Assembly (NCBI GenBank): GCA_934351255.1
Contig: CAKRJH010000001.1
Location: forward strand, 124,001 to 188,000
DNA: 64,000 bases
From: an uncultured Lachnospiraceae bacterium
Lineage (GTDB): Bacteria; Bacillota; Clostridia; Lachnospirales; Lachnospiraceae
Reading direction: 5' to 3'
The position numbers and the translations under genes are program-made. Below are positions 42,015 through 49,846 of this stretch, piece by piece. The stretch's first letter is position 1. Each line of letters begins with the position of its first letter. The notes beneath the pieces are model-generated. The model was not told the origin of the DNA. It made no database searches and saw nothing but the letters and a program-made list of their open reading frames with translations.

Positions 42015-44219
42015 ATGAGCATTTTTCACAAGGCCGGAACCTTCTGCCAGATCCTGGCAAAAGAGGGACTTGCGGTATTAAAATACAAAACAGAATACAA
42101 GCTGGAGGAGATCCGCAACAGCAAGAGTCAGAACAGAGACTATATGCAGTGGATCGCAAAGCATGAGACCGACCGGATGAAGACGGAGAAGCTGGACTAC
42201 AACCCGCTGATCTCTGTGGTGATCCCGGTATATAATGTCGAGACACCGATGCTGGAGGCGTGCATTGAATCCGTGCTCGGACAGACCTATTCCAATTTTG
42301 AACTCTGTCTGGCAGATGACCATTCGACGATGGAGAGCGTGCGGACCTGCCTGGCGCGCTACGAGAAAAAGAAGAAGGTCAAGATCGTTTACCGCGAGGA
42401 GAACGGACACATTTCACGCTGCACCAACTCGGCGATCGAACTGGCGGAAGGTGAATTTATCGCGTTTATGGACTGTGATGATGTCATGGCTCCCAACGCC
42501 CTGTATGAAGTGGCCAGAAAACTGAATGAAGACCGGACACTGGATTTTATCTACAGCGATGAGGACAAGATCGAGGAAGACGGGGGAAACCGGCATGAGC
42601 CGCACTTCAAGCCGGACTGGTCACCGGATACCTTTATGTCACTGATGTACACCTGTCATCTGGGAGTGTACCGCCGCACGATCGGCGAGGAGATCGGATG
42701 GCTCAGAACAGGTTATGAGGGCGCGCAGGACTATGATTTTACACTGCGGTTTACGGAGAAGACGGACCGCATCGGTCATATCCCGAAGATCTTATATCAC
42801 TGGCGTGAACGCAAGGAATCCACAGCCGTGAATCCAGAGGCCAAACAGTATATCCTGGAGACCGCCAAAAAGGCCAAGGAAGATGCGCTGGAGCGCCGCG
42901 GATATTCGGGGAGAGTGGAATACATTCCGGAGATCTATCAGTACCGTGTGATCTACGATGTGCCGCAGGGAGCGATGGTCAGCGTGATCATCCCATCCAA
43001 GGACAATTTTGAGATCTTTAAGCGGTGTGTGGACACCTTGAAGGCGCACACCAACTATAAGAATTATGAGATCATTCTGGTGGACAATGGCAGCGGCCCG
43101 GAGCAGAAGGCACAGTACGCCGGATACTGTGAGGAAGGCGGATATACCTATCATTATGAGCCGATGGAGTTCAATTTCTCGCACATGTGCAATGTCGGTG
43201 CCAAACTGGCCAAGGGGCGTTTCCTGCTGTTCCTGAATGATGACATATCCGTGGACCGCGAGGAGGGCGTCTGGATGGAGCGCATGGCAGGACATGCCGC
43301 ACTGCCTTATATCGGAGCTGTGGGCGCGAAGCTTCTGTATCCGGATACCACCCTGATACAGCATATTGGTGTGATCAGCTTTGACGCGGGACCTGTCCAT
43401 AGTTTCGGACAGTATGACGACACGCCGATCTATTATTTCTGCCGCAATAAGATCGAGTACAACTACAGTGCCGTGACTGCAGCCTGTGTCATGATCGATG
43501 CCGCCAAGTTCTGGGAGGTCGGCGGATTTGACGAGAGTTTTGCAGTGGCCTACAATGATGTTGATCTGTGTTATAATCTAAATGAAAAGGGCTATTACTG
43601 TGTGAGCCGCATGGATGCAGTGCTGTATCATCATGAGTCACTCAGCCGCGGCGACGATGTGTCAGATCCGGTAAAGATGAAACGCCTCTTGAGAGAGAGA
43701 GAGCATCTTTACCGCAATCATCCGCAGTATATCGGAACTGATCCGTTCTACAGCCCGAACCTGACCATGCACCGGGCTGATTGTTCCATCAGTGGAAGCA
43801 CCCATGTTGATTATCTGCCGTTGACGGAGATGACATTGGAAGAGTTTGAGGCGCTTCCGACCTCCGAGTGCTACGAGCGGGGGATCCGCTATGCAGTGGC
43901 CAATGCCCTGTTTGTCATGGTGGATGGCTGGGCATTTAAGGACGGACAGATTGCAAGCAACTGGCGCCACACCGAATTATATTTTGTGGGAATCCGGAAG
44001 CACAAGGTATATCACTGTACCACGACGCAGAATTACACGGATGCGATGCCGATGTACGCAAAAAAGCGCGGGCATTACAATCTCTGTGCCTTTCTGGCGG
44101 TGGTCAAGAGAGGACAGATGGAACCGGACAATTACCGGCTGTATCTGGCCCGCGATGGCAAAGTGTTCACCACCACACAGGAGTTAGATATCCTGGAGCC
44201 GTTTCGGCAAGAGGGATAA
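42015..44219 (+). CDS. tandem-domain GT2 glycosyltransferase
   Basis: A 734-aa protein with an N-terminal ~60-residue helical extension and two GT2 (GT-A fold) domains. Domain 1 (~62-300) starts LISVVIPVYNVETPMLEACI and has MDCDDV as the metal-binding acidic motif. Domain 2 (~320-560) starts VSVIIPSKDNFEIFKRCV and has LNDDIS and a WbbL-like GGFDESFAVAYNDVDLCYNL segment. A C-terminal ~130-residue region has no family I recognise. Likely adds two kinds of sugar, or a repeating linkage, to the glycan exported by the neighbouring ABC transporter; donor and acceptor are unknown. Confidence 0.9.
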   Translation: MSIFHKAGTFCQILAKEGLAVLKYKTEYKLEEIRNSKSQNRDYMQWIAKHETDRMKTEKLDYNPLISVVIPVYNVETPMLEACIESVLGQTYSNFELCLADDHSTMESVRTCLARYEKKKKVKIVYREENGHISRCTNSAIELAEGEFIAFMDCDDVMAPNALYEVARKLNEDRTLDFIYSDEDKIEEDGGNRHEPHFKPDWSPDTFMSLMYTCHLGVYRRTIGEEIGWLRTGYEGAQDYDFTLRFTEKTDRIGHIPKILYHWRERKESTAVNPEAKQYILETAKKAKEDALERRGYSGRVEYIPEIYQYRVIYDVPQGAMVSVIIPSKDNFEIFKRCVDTLKAHTNYKNYEIILVDNGSGPEQKAQYAGYCEEGGYTYHYEPMEFNFSHMCNVGAKLAKGRFLLFLNDDISVDREEGVWMERMAGHAALPYIGAVGAKLLYPDTTLIQHIGVISFDAGPVHSFGQYDDTPIYYFCRNKIEYNYSAVTAACVMIDAAKFWEVGGFDESFAVAYNDVDLCYNLNEKGYYCVSRMDAVLYHHESLSRGDDVSDPVKMKRLLREREHLYRNHPQYIGTDPFYSPNLTMHRADCSISGSTHVDYLPLTEMTLEEFEALPTSECYERGIRYAVANALFVMVDGWAFKDGQIASNWRHTELYFVGIRKHKVYHCTTTQNYTDAMPMYAKKRGHYNLCAFLAVVKRGQMEPDNYRLYLARDGKVFTTTQELDILEPFRQEG

Positions 44220-44231
44220 GGAGGGGAAATC

Positions 44232-45242
44232 ATGAGTAAAGTAACATATGTTTTACCTGTTTACAATGGAGAGCAAACCTTAAAGAAATGTATTGAGAGC
44301 GTTCTGAATCAGAATTATGGGGATGTGGAGCTTCTGGTGATCAACAACGGTTCTACCGACAATTCCCAGCGCGTGATCCAGCAGTTTGAATATCATGAGT
44401 TCACGGCACATGTATCAGTGCGCTATCTGTATCAGCCTCATGTCAGCATGGCAAAGATCCGCAATCTGGGAATAGAGCTTGCGCAGGGCGAATATATCGC
44501 ATTTCTGGGACAGACAGATTTCCTGAACTGTAATTACACCAAGAGGATGATGAAAGTGGCATCGTCCCAGAGGGCGGATATTGTCGTGTCCGGTTATGTA
44601 CAGGTGAATGACCAGGGAAGTATGATCTCCAAAAAGACACTTCGCAACAATACCTGGGCGCCATATGAAGTGATGGCACCATGGGGACACTTTTACCGCA
44701 AAGAATTCCTGGAGCGCAAGGAACTGCAGTTTGCGCAGTTCGGCCCGGGAGAAGATATTTATTTCAATATGCTGGCATACCAGTGTGCGCATAAGATCAG
44801 CGTCAGCGCGCAGGAGGGATATTGCTGGACACACAATGAAAAAGAGATGTTTGACATGACGCAGAGCGGGATCGGAAGACGGTATAATCCGTTTCCGATG
44901 CTCAATCACCTGGAGCAGGAGATGCACCGCCGTAATCTGCCGTACACAGAGGAGAGAGAGTATTACATGCTCCGCTTCGTGACCTGGTACAGTCTGCATT
45001 CCCTGCGTGGGGGCAAATGGTCAGATGTGCTTCGCACGAATTACAAACTCTTCCGCTGGCTGGAGGTCTATTATCCGGACTATCAGAAAAATAAAAATAT
45101 CATCTGGAGCCTTCCGCTGGGAGAAAAATTTGCACATCGTCTGATCGTATGGATCTTTATCCGTCTGCACATGATCGGACTGGATCGTATGCTTCTTCGT
45201 GTATGCAGCCTTTTCACCGGAAATGGGAATAAGAGAGGATAA
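44232..45242 (+). CDS. GT2 family glycosyltransferase
   Basis: A 336-aa protein beginning VTYVLPVYNGEQTLKKCIESVLNQNYGDVELLVINNGSTDNS, a standard GT2 nucleotide-sugar binding start. The position of the usual DxD motif reads LGQTDFLN (a single Asp), so metal binding is atypical. The C-terminal 100 residues are basic and partly hydrophobic, with YKLFRWLEVYYP and a hydrophobic end that could touch the membrane. It is 12 bases behind the tandem glycosyltransferase and 2 bases before the next gene, so clearly the same operon. Confidence 0.87.
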   Translation: MSKVTYVLPVYNGEQTLKKCIESVLNQNYGDVELLVINNGSTDNSQRVIQQFEYHEFTAHVSVRYLYQPHVSMAKIRNLGIELAQGEYIAFLGQTDFLNCNYTKRMMKVASSQRADIVVSGYVQVNDQGSMISKKTLRNNTWAPYEVMAPWGHFYRKEFLERKELQFAQFGPGEDIYFNMLAYQCAHKISVSAQEGYCWTHNEKEMFDMTQSGIGRRYNPFPMLNHLEQEMHRRNLPYTEEREYYMLRFVTWYSLHSLRGGKWSDVLRTNYKLFRWLEVYYPDYQKNKNIIWSLPLGEKFAHRLIVWIFIRLHMIGLDRMLLRVCSLFTGNGNKRG

Positions 45243-45244
45243 TC

Positions 45245-46192
45245 ATGGATCAGGAAAAGATTTATTGTACGCATTGTGGAAAAGAGAATAAGCCGGATGC
45301 CAGATTCTGCCGGGAATGCGGCCAGCCGATCCGGCATGCCGGAGTACAGGTGGCTGGAGATGCTCAGCCCGCAGGACAGCCGATGCAGAGTGGGGAACAG
45401 CCGGAAAGTCAATTTGCCGGACAGCCGATGCAGAACGGACAGCAGCCTGAACCACAGAAAGTGGGCAGACAGGGAACTCATATGGGCGTTATCATTGCAA
45501 CGGTGGTCGGAGTCGTTCTGGTCTGCGTTCTTGGCATCTGCGCACTGTTTATGACCGGGACGATCACCTGGAATCTGCATTCGCAGGAATCCGCTACGAT
45601 GGAACCGGCGTTCCAGCATGATGATGCGGATGACGGTGTAGAGGACGATTCTGAGATCTTTGATGACGAAGATACGGATGATGAGGACACCGATGACAGG
45701 GATTCCCGGGGAGACGACCGGGGCAAAGACGGAGATGAAACTGTTACCGATGAGGATGTCGATGACGATGAGCAGGTCGATGAGGAAGAAGGAGTCGGCG
45801 ATTTTGACAGTGAGGATCCGGATTCCATCTTTGCACAGGATGACGGTACCGACGGGGAGAATGCATCTGCAGACTTTATCCTGCCGGGGAGCTTTACCCG
45901 CGAGATCACCAAGGATGACCTGACCGGCCTGACACCGTGGGAACTTCATGTGGCATACAATGAGATCTGTGCAAAGCATGGCTGCAAATTCCAGAATCAG
46001 GATCTGCAGGATTATTTCAATTCCAAAGAATGGTATCGGAAGATCAAAAAGAAGATTATATCCGATAAGTTCAATGTAGGCATTCAGAGCCGTATGAGTA
46101 AACTGGAATATCAGAATATGCTGACGATCCAGACATATTACAATACTCACGACTGCAAGAGCAAGGAAGTGGTCGGAGAATACAGCAAGTAG
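45245..46192 (+). CDS. membrane zinc-ribbon protein with acidic region and YARHG domain
   Basis: A 315-aa protein in four parts. The N-terminal zinc ribbon has CTHC (8-11) and CREC (22-25). A Gln/Pro-rich linker follows, then one membrane helix (about 80-103). A long Asp/Glu-rich stretch (about 115-205) includes repeated DTDDEDTDD. The C-terminal YARHG-type domain (about 228-300; TPWELHVAYNEICAKHGCKF, then YFNSKEWYRK and LSKLEYQNM-like MSKLEYQNM) ends the protein. The ribbon should be cytoplasmic and the acidic and YARHG parts outside. YARHG domains are thought to act at the cell surface, but no activity is known. It lies 2 bases after a glycosyltransferase and 13 before the response regulator. 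Confidence 0.82.
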   Translation: MDQEKIYCTHCGKENKPDARFCRECGQPIRHAGVQVAGDAQPAGQPMQSGEQPESQFAGQPMQNGQQPEPQKVGRQGTHMGVIIATVVGVVLVCVLGICALFMTGTITWNLHSQESATMEPAFQHDDADDGVEDDSEIFDDEDTDDEDTDDRDSRGDDRGKDGDETVTDEDVDDDEQVDEEEGVGDFDSEDPDSIFAQDDGTDGENASADFILPGSFTREITKDDLTGLTPWELHVAYNEICAKHGCKFQNQDLQDYFNSKEWYRKIKKKIISDKFNVGIQSRMSKLEYQNMLTIQTYYNTHDCKSKEVVGEYSK

Positions 46193-46205
46193 AAGAGGTA
46201 TACAA

Positions 46206-47759
46206 ATGGCAACGGTATTCATAGCGGATGACGAACTGATCATCAGGCAGGGATTAAAATGCCTGATCGACTGGGAGAGCATGGGATTTCATATCGCAGG
46301 GGAAGCTTCCAATGGGGAGGAAGCCCTTCACTATATGGTGGAGAATCATCCGGATCTGGTCCTGATGGACATCCGTATGCCCAAGAAACTGGGTGTGGAT
46401 GTGGTGAAGGAAGCGAGACAGCAGGGCTTCGCGGGAAAGATCATTATCCTGAGCGGATTTACAGACTTCAAATATGCGCAGGCTGCAATCCGTTATGGGG
46501 TGGATTATTATCTGACCAAACCCATCGATGAGGAAGAACTGATCCAGGCACTGCAGGGTGTACTGGAAAGCCTGGCCAGGGAGGAATACAAGAACCGGAG
46601 ACTGCGCCAGTACCGGGAGAGAGCGCAGGGGTTGTTTTTGCTGGACATTTTGCAGGGCAAAGCGGATGAAGACCAGATCGACATTGCCAGAGATACCATC
46701 CATGCGGACGGTTATCAGGTCGTCATCTATGAGAAATACAGCCGGAAAAAGAACACGATATCCTATCGGTTCAGTGACCTGCTGAAGGTGACAAACGAGG
46801 AAAACAATTCTTACGAAAATATCACAATCGATCAGAATGAGGTGCTTCTGCTCAAAGGCAGCTTTATCCTCGATAAGTTCAGACAGTTTCTGGAACATTA
46901 TGAGAGGGAACAAAAGCCCCAGAAGGATTCTCCGCTGGACTCCCTGTTCATCACCTATGGCAGGAAGGTAGAGGCACTGGAGGACGTGCATGAATCCTAT
47001 GAGGAGGCACTGCGCCTGCTGCAGAGAAGATTCTTCTGTGAGCACAAACAGCATACGATCGGATATCAGGAACTGCCGAACTTTGAGGCTAATAACGGAT
47101 ATGAACTGACACCGGAGGTTCTGCAGAACTACCGGGACGTGCTGGTGGGCTATATCCAGGCCGCCAAGCGAAACCAGGTGGCAGAGACACTGCGTGAGCT
47201 GGAGCACAATCTGTACAACAGCAATGAGGAGATTCCGCGTGTCAAACTGTTTCTGACGGATCTGTACCTGTCCATCAAGGAAAAGATCGCACATCTGTAT
47301 CACAATGCCGATATCAATTTTCCGAGCAATACCGAGATCATCGAGTTCATACGGCAGAAATATTATCTGTATGAGATCATTCTGTATTTCACGGAGCAGT
47401 TTGAGATGATCATGCGGGCGATCGGCAATCCGTCCAGCGAGAGCGTCATGGATGATATCATCCACTATATTGAGCACAATTATATGGATAATATCAAACT
47501 GGAGAATATCGCTCCCCTGTTTGGATACAACAGTTCCTATCTCGGTAAGATCTTCAGCCGCAAAGTCGGCGTGGGCTTCAATGTGTTTGTGGACCAGGTC
47601 CGCATCGAGCAGTCCAAAAATCTGCTGACAGAAAGTGATATGAAGGTATATGAGATCGCCGAAAAGGTCGGTTACCGCAATGTGGATTACTTCCATACCA
47701 AGTTCAAGAAATACGTCAATATGAGCCCTGCGGAATACCGCAAACAGCAAAGACGCTGA
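46206..47759 (+). CDS. response regulator with AraC-type DNA-binding domain (YesN-like)
   Basis: A 517-aa protein. The receiver domain (1-120) has the acidic pair DD near 8-9, phospho-acceptor Asp55 in LVLMDIRMPK and the KP lysine in YYLTKPIDEEE. A central ~250-residue region without a family I can name follows. The C-terminal AraC helix-turn-helix pair (about 415-517) includes LENIAPLFGYNSSYLGKIFSRKVGVGF and IAEKVGYRNVDYFHTKFKKYVNMSPAEYR. YesN-type regulators normally pair with a YesM-type sensor kinase controlling sugar genes; no kinase gene is next to it here. As last gene of the glycan operon it may regulate that operon. Confidence 0.92.
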   Translation: MATVFIADDELIIRQGLKCLIDWESMGFHIAGEASNGEEALHYMVENHPDLVLMDIRMPKKLGVDVVKEARQQGFAGKIIILSGFTDFKYAQAAIRYGVDYYLTKPIDEEELIQALQGVLESLAREEYKNRRLRQYRERAQGLFLLDILQGKADEDQIDIARDTIHADGYQVVIYEKYSRKKNTISYRFSDLLKVTNEENNSYENITIDQNEVLLLKGSFILDKFRQFLEHYEREQKPQKDSPLDSLFITYGRKVEALEDVHESYEEALRLLQRRFFCEHKQHTIGYQELPNFEANNGYELTPEVLQNYRDVLVGYIQAAKRNQVAETLRELEHNLYNSNEEIPRVKLFLTDLYLSIKEKIAHLYHNADINFPSNTEIIEFIRQKYYLYEIILYFTEQFEMIMRAIGNPSSESVMDDIIHYIEHNYMDNIKLENIAPLFGYNSSYLGKIFSRKVGVGFNVFVDQVRIEQSKNLLTESDMKVYEIAEKVGYRNVDYFHTKFKKYVNMSPAEYRKQQRR

Positions 47760-47785
47760 GGCGCGGGACTTCCGAAAGGGAACGA

Positions 47786-47905
47786 TCAGGATCTTCTGGT
47801 GCGGGCGAGTGCCCGCTCCAGTCTGCGGTTCCTGTCATACAGGTTCATGCAGATGATCAGTGTGTAACAAAGAACGATTAAAACAAACGCTAATATGTAT
47901 TTCAT
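47786..47905 (-). CDS. small single-helix membrane protein (39 aa)
   Basis: A short frame on the minus strand: MKYILAFVLIVLCYTLIICM followed by NLYDRNRRLERALARTRRS. It starts after a textbook AAAGGAGGTTTCTT site. The first 20 residues form one hydrophobic helix; the rest is strongly basic, so the protein should be anchored with its tail in the cytoplasm. No family is recognised. The excellent ribosome binding site and the hydrophobic/basic pattern argue for a real gene. It is convergent with the response regulator and divergent from the DUF6472 gene. Confidence 0.65.
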   Translation of the reverse strand: MKYILAFVLIVLCYTLIICMNLYDRNRRLERALARTRRS

Positions 47906-48038
47906 AAGAAACCTCCTTTGCGCCGGACGGCGCGGTAAACAGTGTATGTGGTCTGTCGTTTGACAGGATCATGATAATACAGGGAGTGTCCCGAAACAGG
48001 GACAGTACAGGAGCCATGGCTTCGGAACGGAGAGAAAG

Positions 48039-48209
48039 ATGGAATGTGAGAGTTGTGCAAATTACACCTATGACGAGGAATACGAGGAGTATGTGTGTGA
48101 TGTCAATATGGATGAAGATGATCTGATGCGATTTATGAGTGATCACCATCAGCAATGCCCGTATTATCGCAATGGAGATGAGTATGCGGTGGTACGGCAT
48201 CAGATGTAA
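48039..48209 (+). CDS. DUF6472 family small cysteine protein
   Basis: A 56-aa product (MECESCANYTYDEEYEEYVC then DVNMDEDDLMRFMSDHHQQCPYY). It has the CxxC, the second cysteine after YEEYVC, the CPYY motif and the C-terminal R-x-Q-M of a small family common in Lachnospiraceae (DUF6472). The four cysteines could bind a metal; function is unknown. AGAGAAAG precedes the ATG. It lies directly before the tRNA-Leu promoter. The longer frame on the opposite strand here (47835-48200) is a shadow. Confidence 0.75.
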   Translation: MECESCANYTYDEEYEEYVCDVNMDEDDLMRFMSDHHQQCPYYRNGDEYAVVRHQM

Positions 48210-48219
48210 GAAAAAATAG

Positions 48220-48248
48220 TTGACAATCCCGGCTGGGGATGGTAAGAT
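48220..48248 (+). promoter_or_regulatory. promoter of tRNA-Leu
   Basis: TTGACA (48220-48225), 17-nt spacer, TAAGAT (48243-48248), ending 10 bases before the tRNA. A strong housekeeping promoter dedicated to the tRNA. Confidence 0.8.
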
Positions 48249-48258
48249 ATAGAAGTTC

Positions 48259-48342
48259 GCGGGAGTGCTGGAATTGGCAGACAGGCTAGACTAAGGATCT
48301 AGTGTTGGAAACGACGTGTGGGTTCAAGTCCCATCTTCCGCA
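48259..48342 (+). tRNA. tRNA-Leu (anticodon AAG)
   Basis: Class II tRNA of 84 bases. The acceptor stem GCGGGAG pairs with CTTCCGC plus discriminator A. The anticodon stem CTAGA/TCTAG (48286-48290, 48298-48302) encloses loop CTAAGGA, giving anticodon AAG at 48293-48295, which would be read as IAG after deamination. A long variable arm follows, and a T-arm with GGTTCAAGT. CCA is not encoded (CAT follows). Confidence 0.93.
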
Positions 48343-48353
48343 TAGGGCAAAAA

Positions 48354-48385
48354 AGAGTCAGACCAAATGGTCTGGCTCTTTTTTT
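48354..48385 (+). terminator. terminator of tRNA-Leu
   Basis: Twelve-bp stem AGAGTCAGACCA / TGGTCTGGCTCT (one wobble) with AA loop and a T-run, 12 bases after the tRNA. Confidence 0.9.
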
Positions 48386-48396
48386 GACCGAAGCGG

Positions 48397-48432
48397 GAGC
48401 GGACTTGAACCCAGGTTCAAGGTCTCCGCTCC
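48397..48432. repeat. long hairpin containing an inverted copy of the tRNA T-arm sequence
   Basis: GGAGCGGA-CTTGAACC-CA-GGTTCAAG-(GTC)-TCCGCTCC forms a 16-bp hairpin with a 3-base bulge. Bases 48401-48413 are the exact reverse complement of 13 bases of the tRNA-Leu T-arm (48319-48331). The element separates the tRNA terminator from the toxin-antitoxin region. It may be a relic of a second tRNA on the other strand or an integration scar; the hairpin itself is certain. Confidence 0.6.
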
Positions 48433-48445
48433 GGTCCGGTCTTAT

Positions 48446-48547
48446 ATATATTAATGAAAATTGCACAAAATGGAGTTCACGCAAAGCGTGGTATTTTGGC
48501 GGTTTTGCGAATAGAGTTTTTCGAAGTGTATTATTAGAATTGAATGT
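48446..48547 (+). repeat. cassette repeat R, copy 1 (before hicAB)
   Basis: A 102-base element that recurs at 49321-49422 with 13 differences (about 87% identity) and no gaps. Paired segments CAAAAT/ATTTTGG and CACGC/GCGTG are conserved in both copies, while the loop and internal-bulge bases differ. This pattern is expected if the fold matters. It is AT-rich, non-coding and lies upstream of the hicAB promoter. Confidence 0.85.
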
Positions 48548-48592
48548 ATATAAGGTTCCGGAGGTTTTAGGAAGAATTTTGTGGTTTAATAG

Positions 48593-48620
48593 TTGACATT
48601 ACACACTTAGTGTGTATAAA
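48593..48620 (+). promoter_or_regulatory. hicAB promoter with palindromic operator
   Basis: TTGACA (48593-48598) and TATAAA (48615-48620), 16-base spacer. The spacer holds a perfect palindrome ACACAC-TTA-GTGTGT (48601-48615) that overlaps the -10 box by one base, an ideal place for repression. HicB antitoxins with a DNA-binding C-terminus repress their own operon, so this is the predicted HicB operator. Confidence 0.75.
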
Positions 48621-48647
48621 ATACGGGTGAGGAGGGTACAATCTTTT

Positions 48648-48818
48648 TTGAAGAGAAGTGAATTGATCAAAATATTAAAAAATGCGGGGTTTGTGTTTGA
48701 GAGACATGGAGGCAGTCATGACGTTTTTATCAGGGGAAACACGAAAGAGGTGATTCCCAGACACAGAGAAATTGATGAGAGATTGGCCAGAGCGATCTTG
48801 AAGCGGAATGGAATTTAG
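48648..48818 (+). CDS. hicA: HicA toxin (mRNA interferase)
   Basis: A 56-aa double-stranded-RNA-binding-fold toxin: MKRSELIKILKNAGFVFERH followed by GGSHDVF with the catalytic His24, and IPRHREIDERLARAILKR. HicA cleaves mRNA and is neutralised by HicB. The best start is TTG 48648, 11 bases after AGGAGGG, matching the family's usual MKRSEL start; the frame open from 48612 is upstream extension. Its end overlaps only the upstream extension of the hicB frame; the HicB start lies 22 bases after its stop. Confidence 0.92.
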   Translation: MKRSELIKILKNAGFVFERHGGSHDVFIRGNTKEVIPRHREIDERLARAILKRNGI

Positions 48819-48840
48819 CAGGAAATGGAGATCAGTCGAT

Positions 48841-49269
48841 ATGAAAAATGTTTATCCGGTTTTTTTTACCAAAACAAATGATACAGTGTTAGTGGAAGTT
48901 CCTGATTTTGGAATTTTGACCGAAGGAAAGAATATGAATGATGCGATTGCCATGGCCAGGGATGCTATTGAGGTTAAGTGCGTGAGCATGGAGGATGACA
49001 TGGAGATCATTCCGGATCCTTCTGAGATTGGCTCGCTGGATGTCAGCAAAGGGACCTTTGCTGACGAGGGTGATACGTTTCTTTCTTTTGTAGATATTGA
49101 TTCTGCGATTTATCGAAAGAAAACGGATAACAGAACGGTCAGAAGGAATGTGGCGCTGCCGAGCTGGTTGAACTTTGAGGCGGAACAGGCGGGGGTTAAT
49201 GTATCCCGGATTTTGCAGGAGGCCTTGATCAAAACTTTGAAATTGGAAAACAGAATCAAAAAAGTATAA
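48841..49269 (+). CDS. hicB: HicB antitoxin
   Basis: A 142-aa product. The N-terminal HicB-like fold (YPVFFTKTNDTVLVEVPDFGILTEGKNMNDAIAMARDAIE) binds and blocks HicA. The C-terminal part (VALPSWLNFEAEQAGVNVSRILQEALIKTL) is a ribbon-helix-helix-type DNA-binding domain expected to bind the palindrome in the promoter. ATG 48841 follows AATGGAGATC. The next base pairs after its stop lead into the shared terminator hairpin. Confidence 0.92.
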   Translation: MKNVYPVFFTKTNDTVLVEVPDFGILTEGKNMNDAIAMARDAIEVKCVSMEDDMEIIPDPSEIGSLDVSKGTFADEGDTFLSFVDIDSAIYRKKTDNRTVRRNVALPSWLNFEAEQAGVNVSRILQEALIKTLKLENRIKKV

Positions 49270-49285
49270 TAACTATGTATGTAAG

Positions 49286-49319
49286 AAAATCCAGAGTGTT
49301 TGATACACTCTGGATTTTT
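49286..49319 (+). terminator. shared cassette terminator T, copy 1
   Basis: Fourteen-bp perfect stem AAAATCCAGAGTGT / ACACTCTGGATTTT with TTGAT loop and a T-run. The same 33 bases occur after the second toxin-antitoxin pair (50177-50209). Confidence 0.92.
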
Positions 49320-49320
49320 G

Positions 49321-49422
49321 ATATATTAATGAAAACTGCACAAAATAGGACTCACGCAGAGCGTGGCATTTTGGCGGTTTTGCGAATAGAGTTTTTCTGA
49401 GTCTCTTGTTAGAATAGAATGT
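49321..49422 (+). repeat. cassette repeat R, copy 2 (before relB-mazF)
   Basis: Second copy of the 102-base element, starting one base after terminator copy 1. The paired segments AAAAT/ATTTT and CACGC/GCGTG are kept. Substitutions fall mainly in the 5' bulge (GGAGTT against AGGACT) and near the 3' end. The promoter of the second module begins 46 bases after it. Confidence 0.85.
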
Positions 49423-49468
49423 GCATATACCTCAAATCATTAATGCTGTACGTTGTTATTACATTGTA

Positions 49469-49497
49469 TTGACGACAGCGGAAGCGGAGAATATAAT
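49469..49497 (+). promoter_or_regulatory. promoter of the RelB/MazF-type module
   Basis: TTGACG (49469-49474), 17-nt spacer, perfect TATAAT (49492-49497), 25 bases before the antitoxin start. No clear palindrome overlaps it. Confidence 0.8.
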
Positions 49498-49522
49498 AGG
49501 AAATAGAAGAGAGGTGATATGC

Positions 49523-49846
49523 ATGGCAAATACAACGATAACTATGAGAATGGATGAAACGTTAAAGGCACAGTTACAGGAGCTTATGGCTGATCTCGGT
49601 ATGGATATGACGACGTTCTTTACGATGGCTGCCAAACAGGCAGTAAGGGAACAGGCATTGCCGTTTCTTCCTGATATGAATGCAGGAATGTATGGGTTGA
49701 AAGAATATAAATTGGCAATGCAACACACAAAATATGATAAAAATGGGAAAGCAATGATAGCTTCGGATGATGACTGGGTTGATGAAACAGCATGGGATGA
49801 CCTGTATGAACAGATGAAAAAAGGGAGGGGTATTACTGATGAATAA
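49523..49846 (+). CDS. RelB/DinJ family antitoxin
   Basis: A 107-aa product beginning MANTTITMRMDETLKAQLQE, then LMADLGMDMTTFFTMAAKQAVREQALPF. This is the RelB/DinJ ribbon-helix-helix domain that dimerises and binds operator DNA. The acidic C-terminus (about 75-107, DDDWVDETAWDDLYEQM) would wrap the toxin. ATG 49523 follows GAGAGGTGATATGC; the frame from 49421 is upstream extension. It overlaps the toxin gene by 8 bases. Confidence 0.88.
   Translation: MANTTITMRMDETLKAQLQELMADLGMDMTTFFTMAAKQAVREQALPFLPDMNAGMYGLKEYKLAMQHTKYDKNGKAMIASDDDWVDETAWDDLYEQMKKGRGITDE

Noticed and set aside
47835..48200. 121-aa minus-strand frame over the DUF6472 gene
   Set aside because: The plus-strand 56-aa protein has a recognisable family pattern; the opposite frame has no binding site and is a shadow.
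48446..49422. Repeat R as an integron attC site
   Set aside because: R folds as a hairpin and sits between cassettes, but I cannot find the GTTRRRY/RYYYAAC core pair at its ends and no integron integrase is present.
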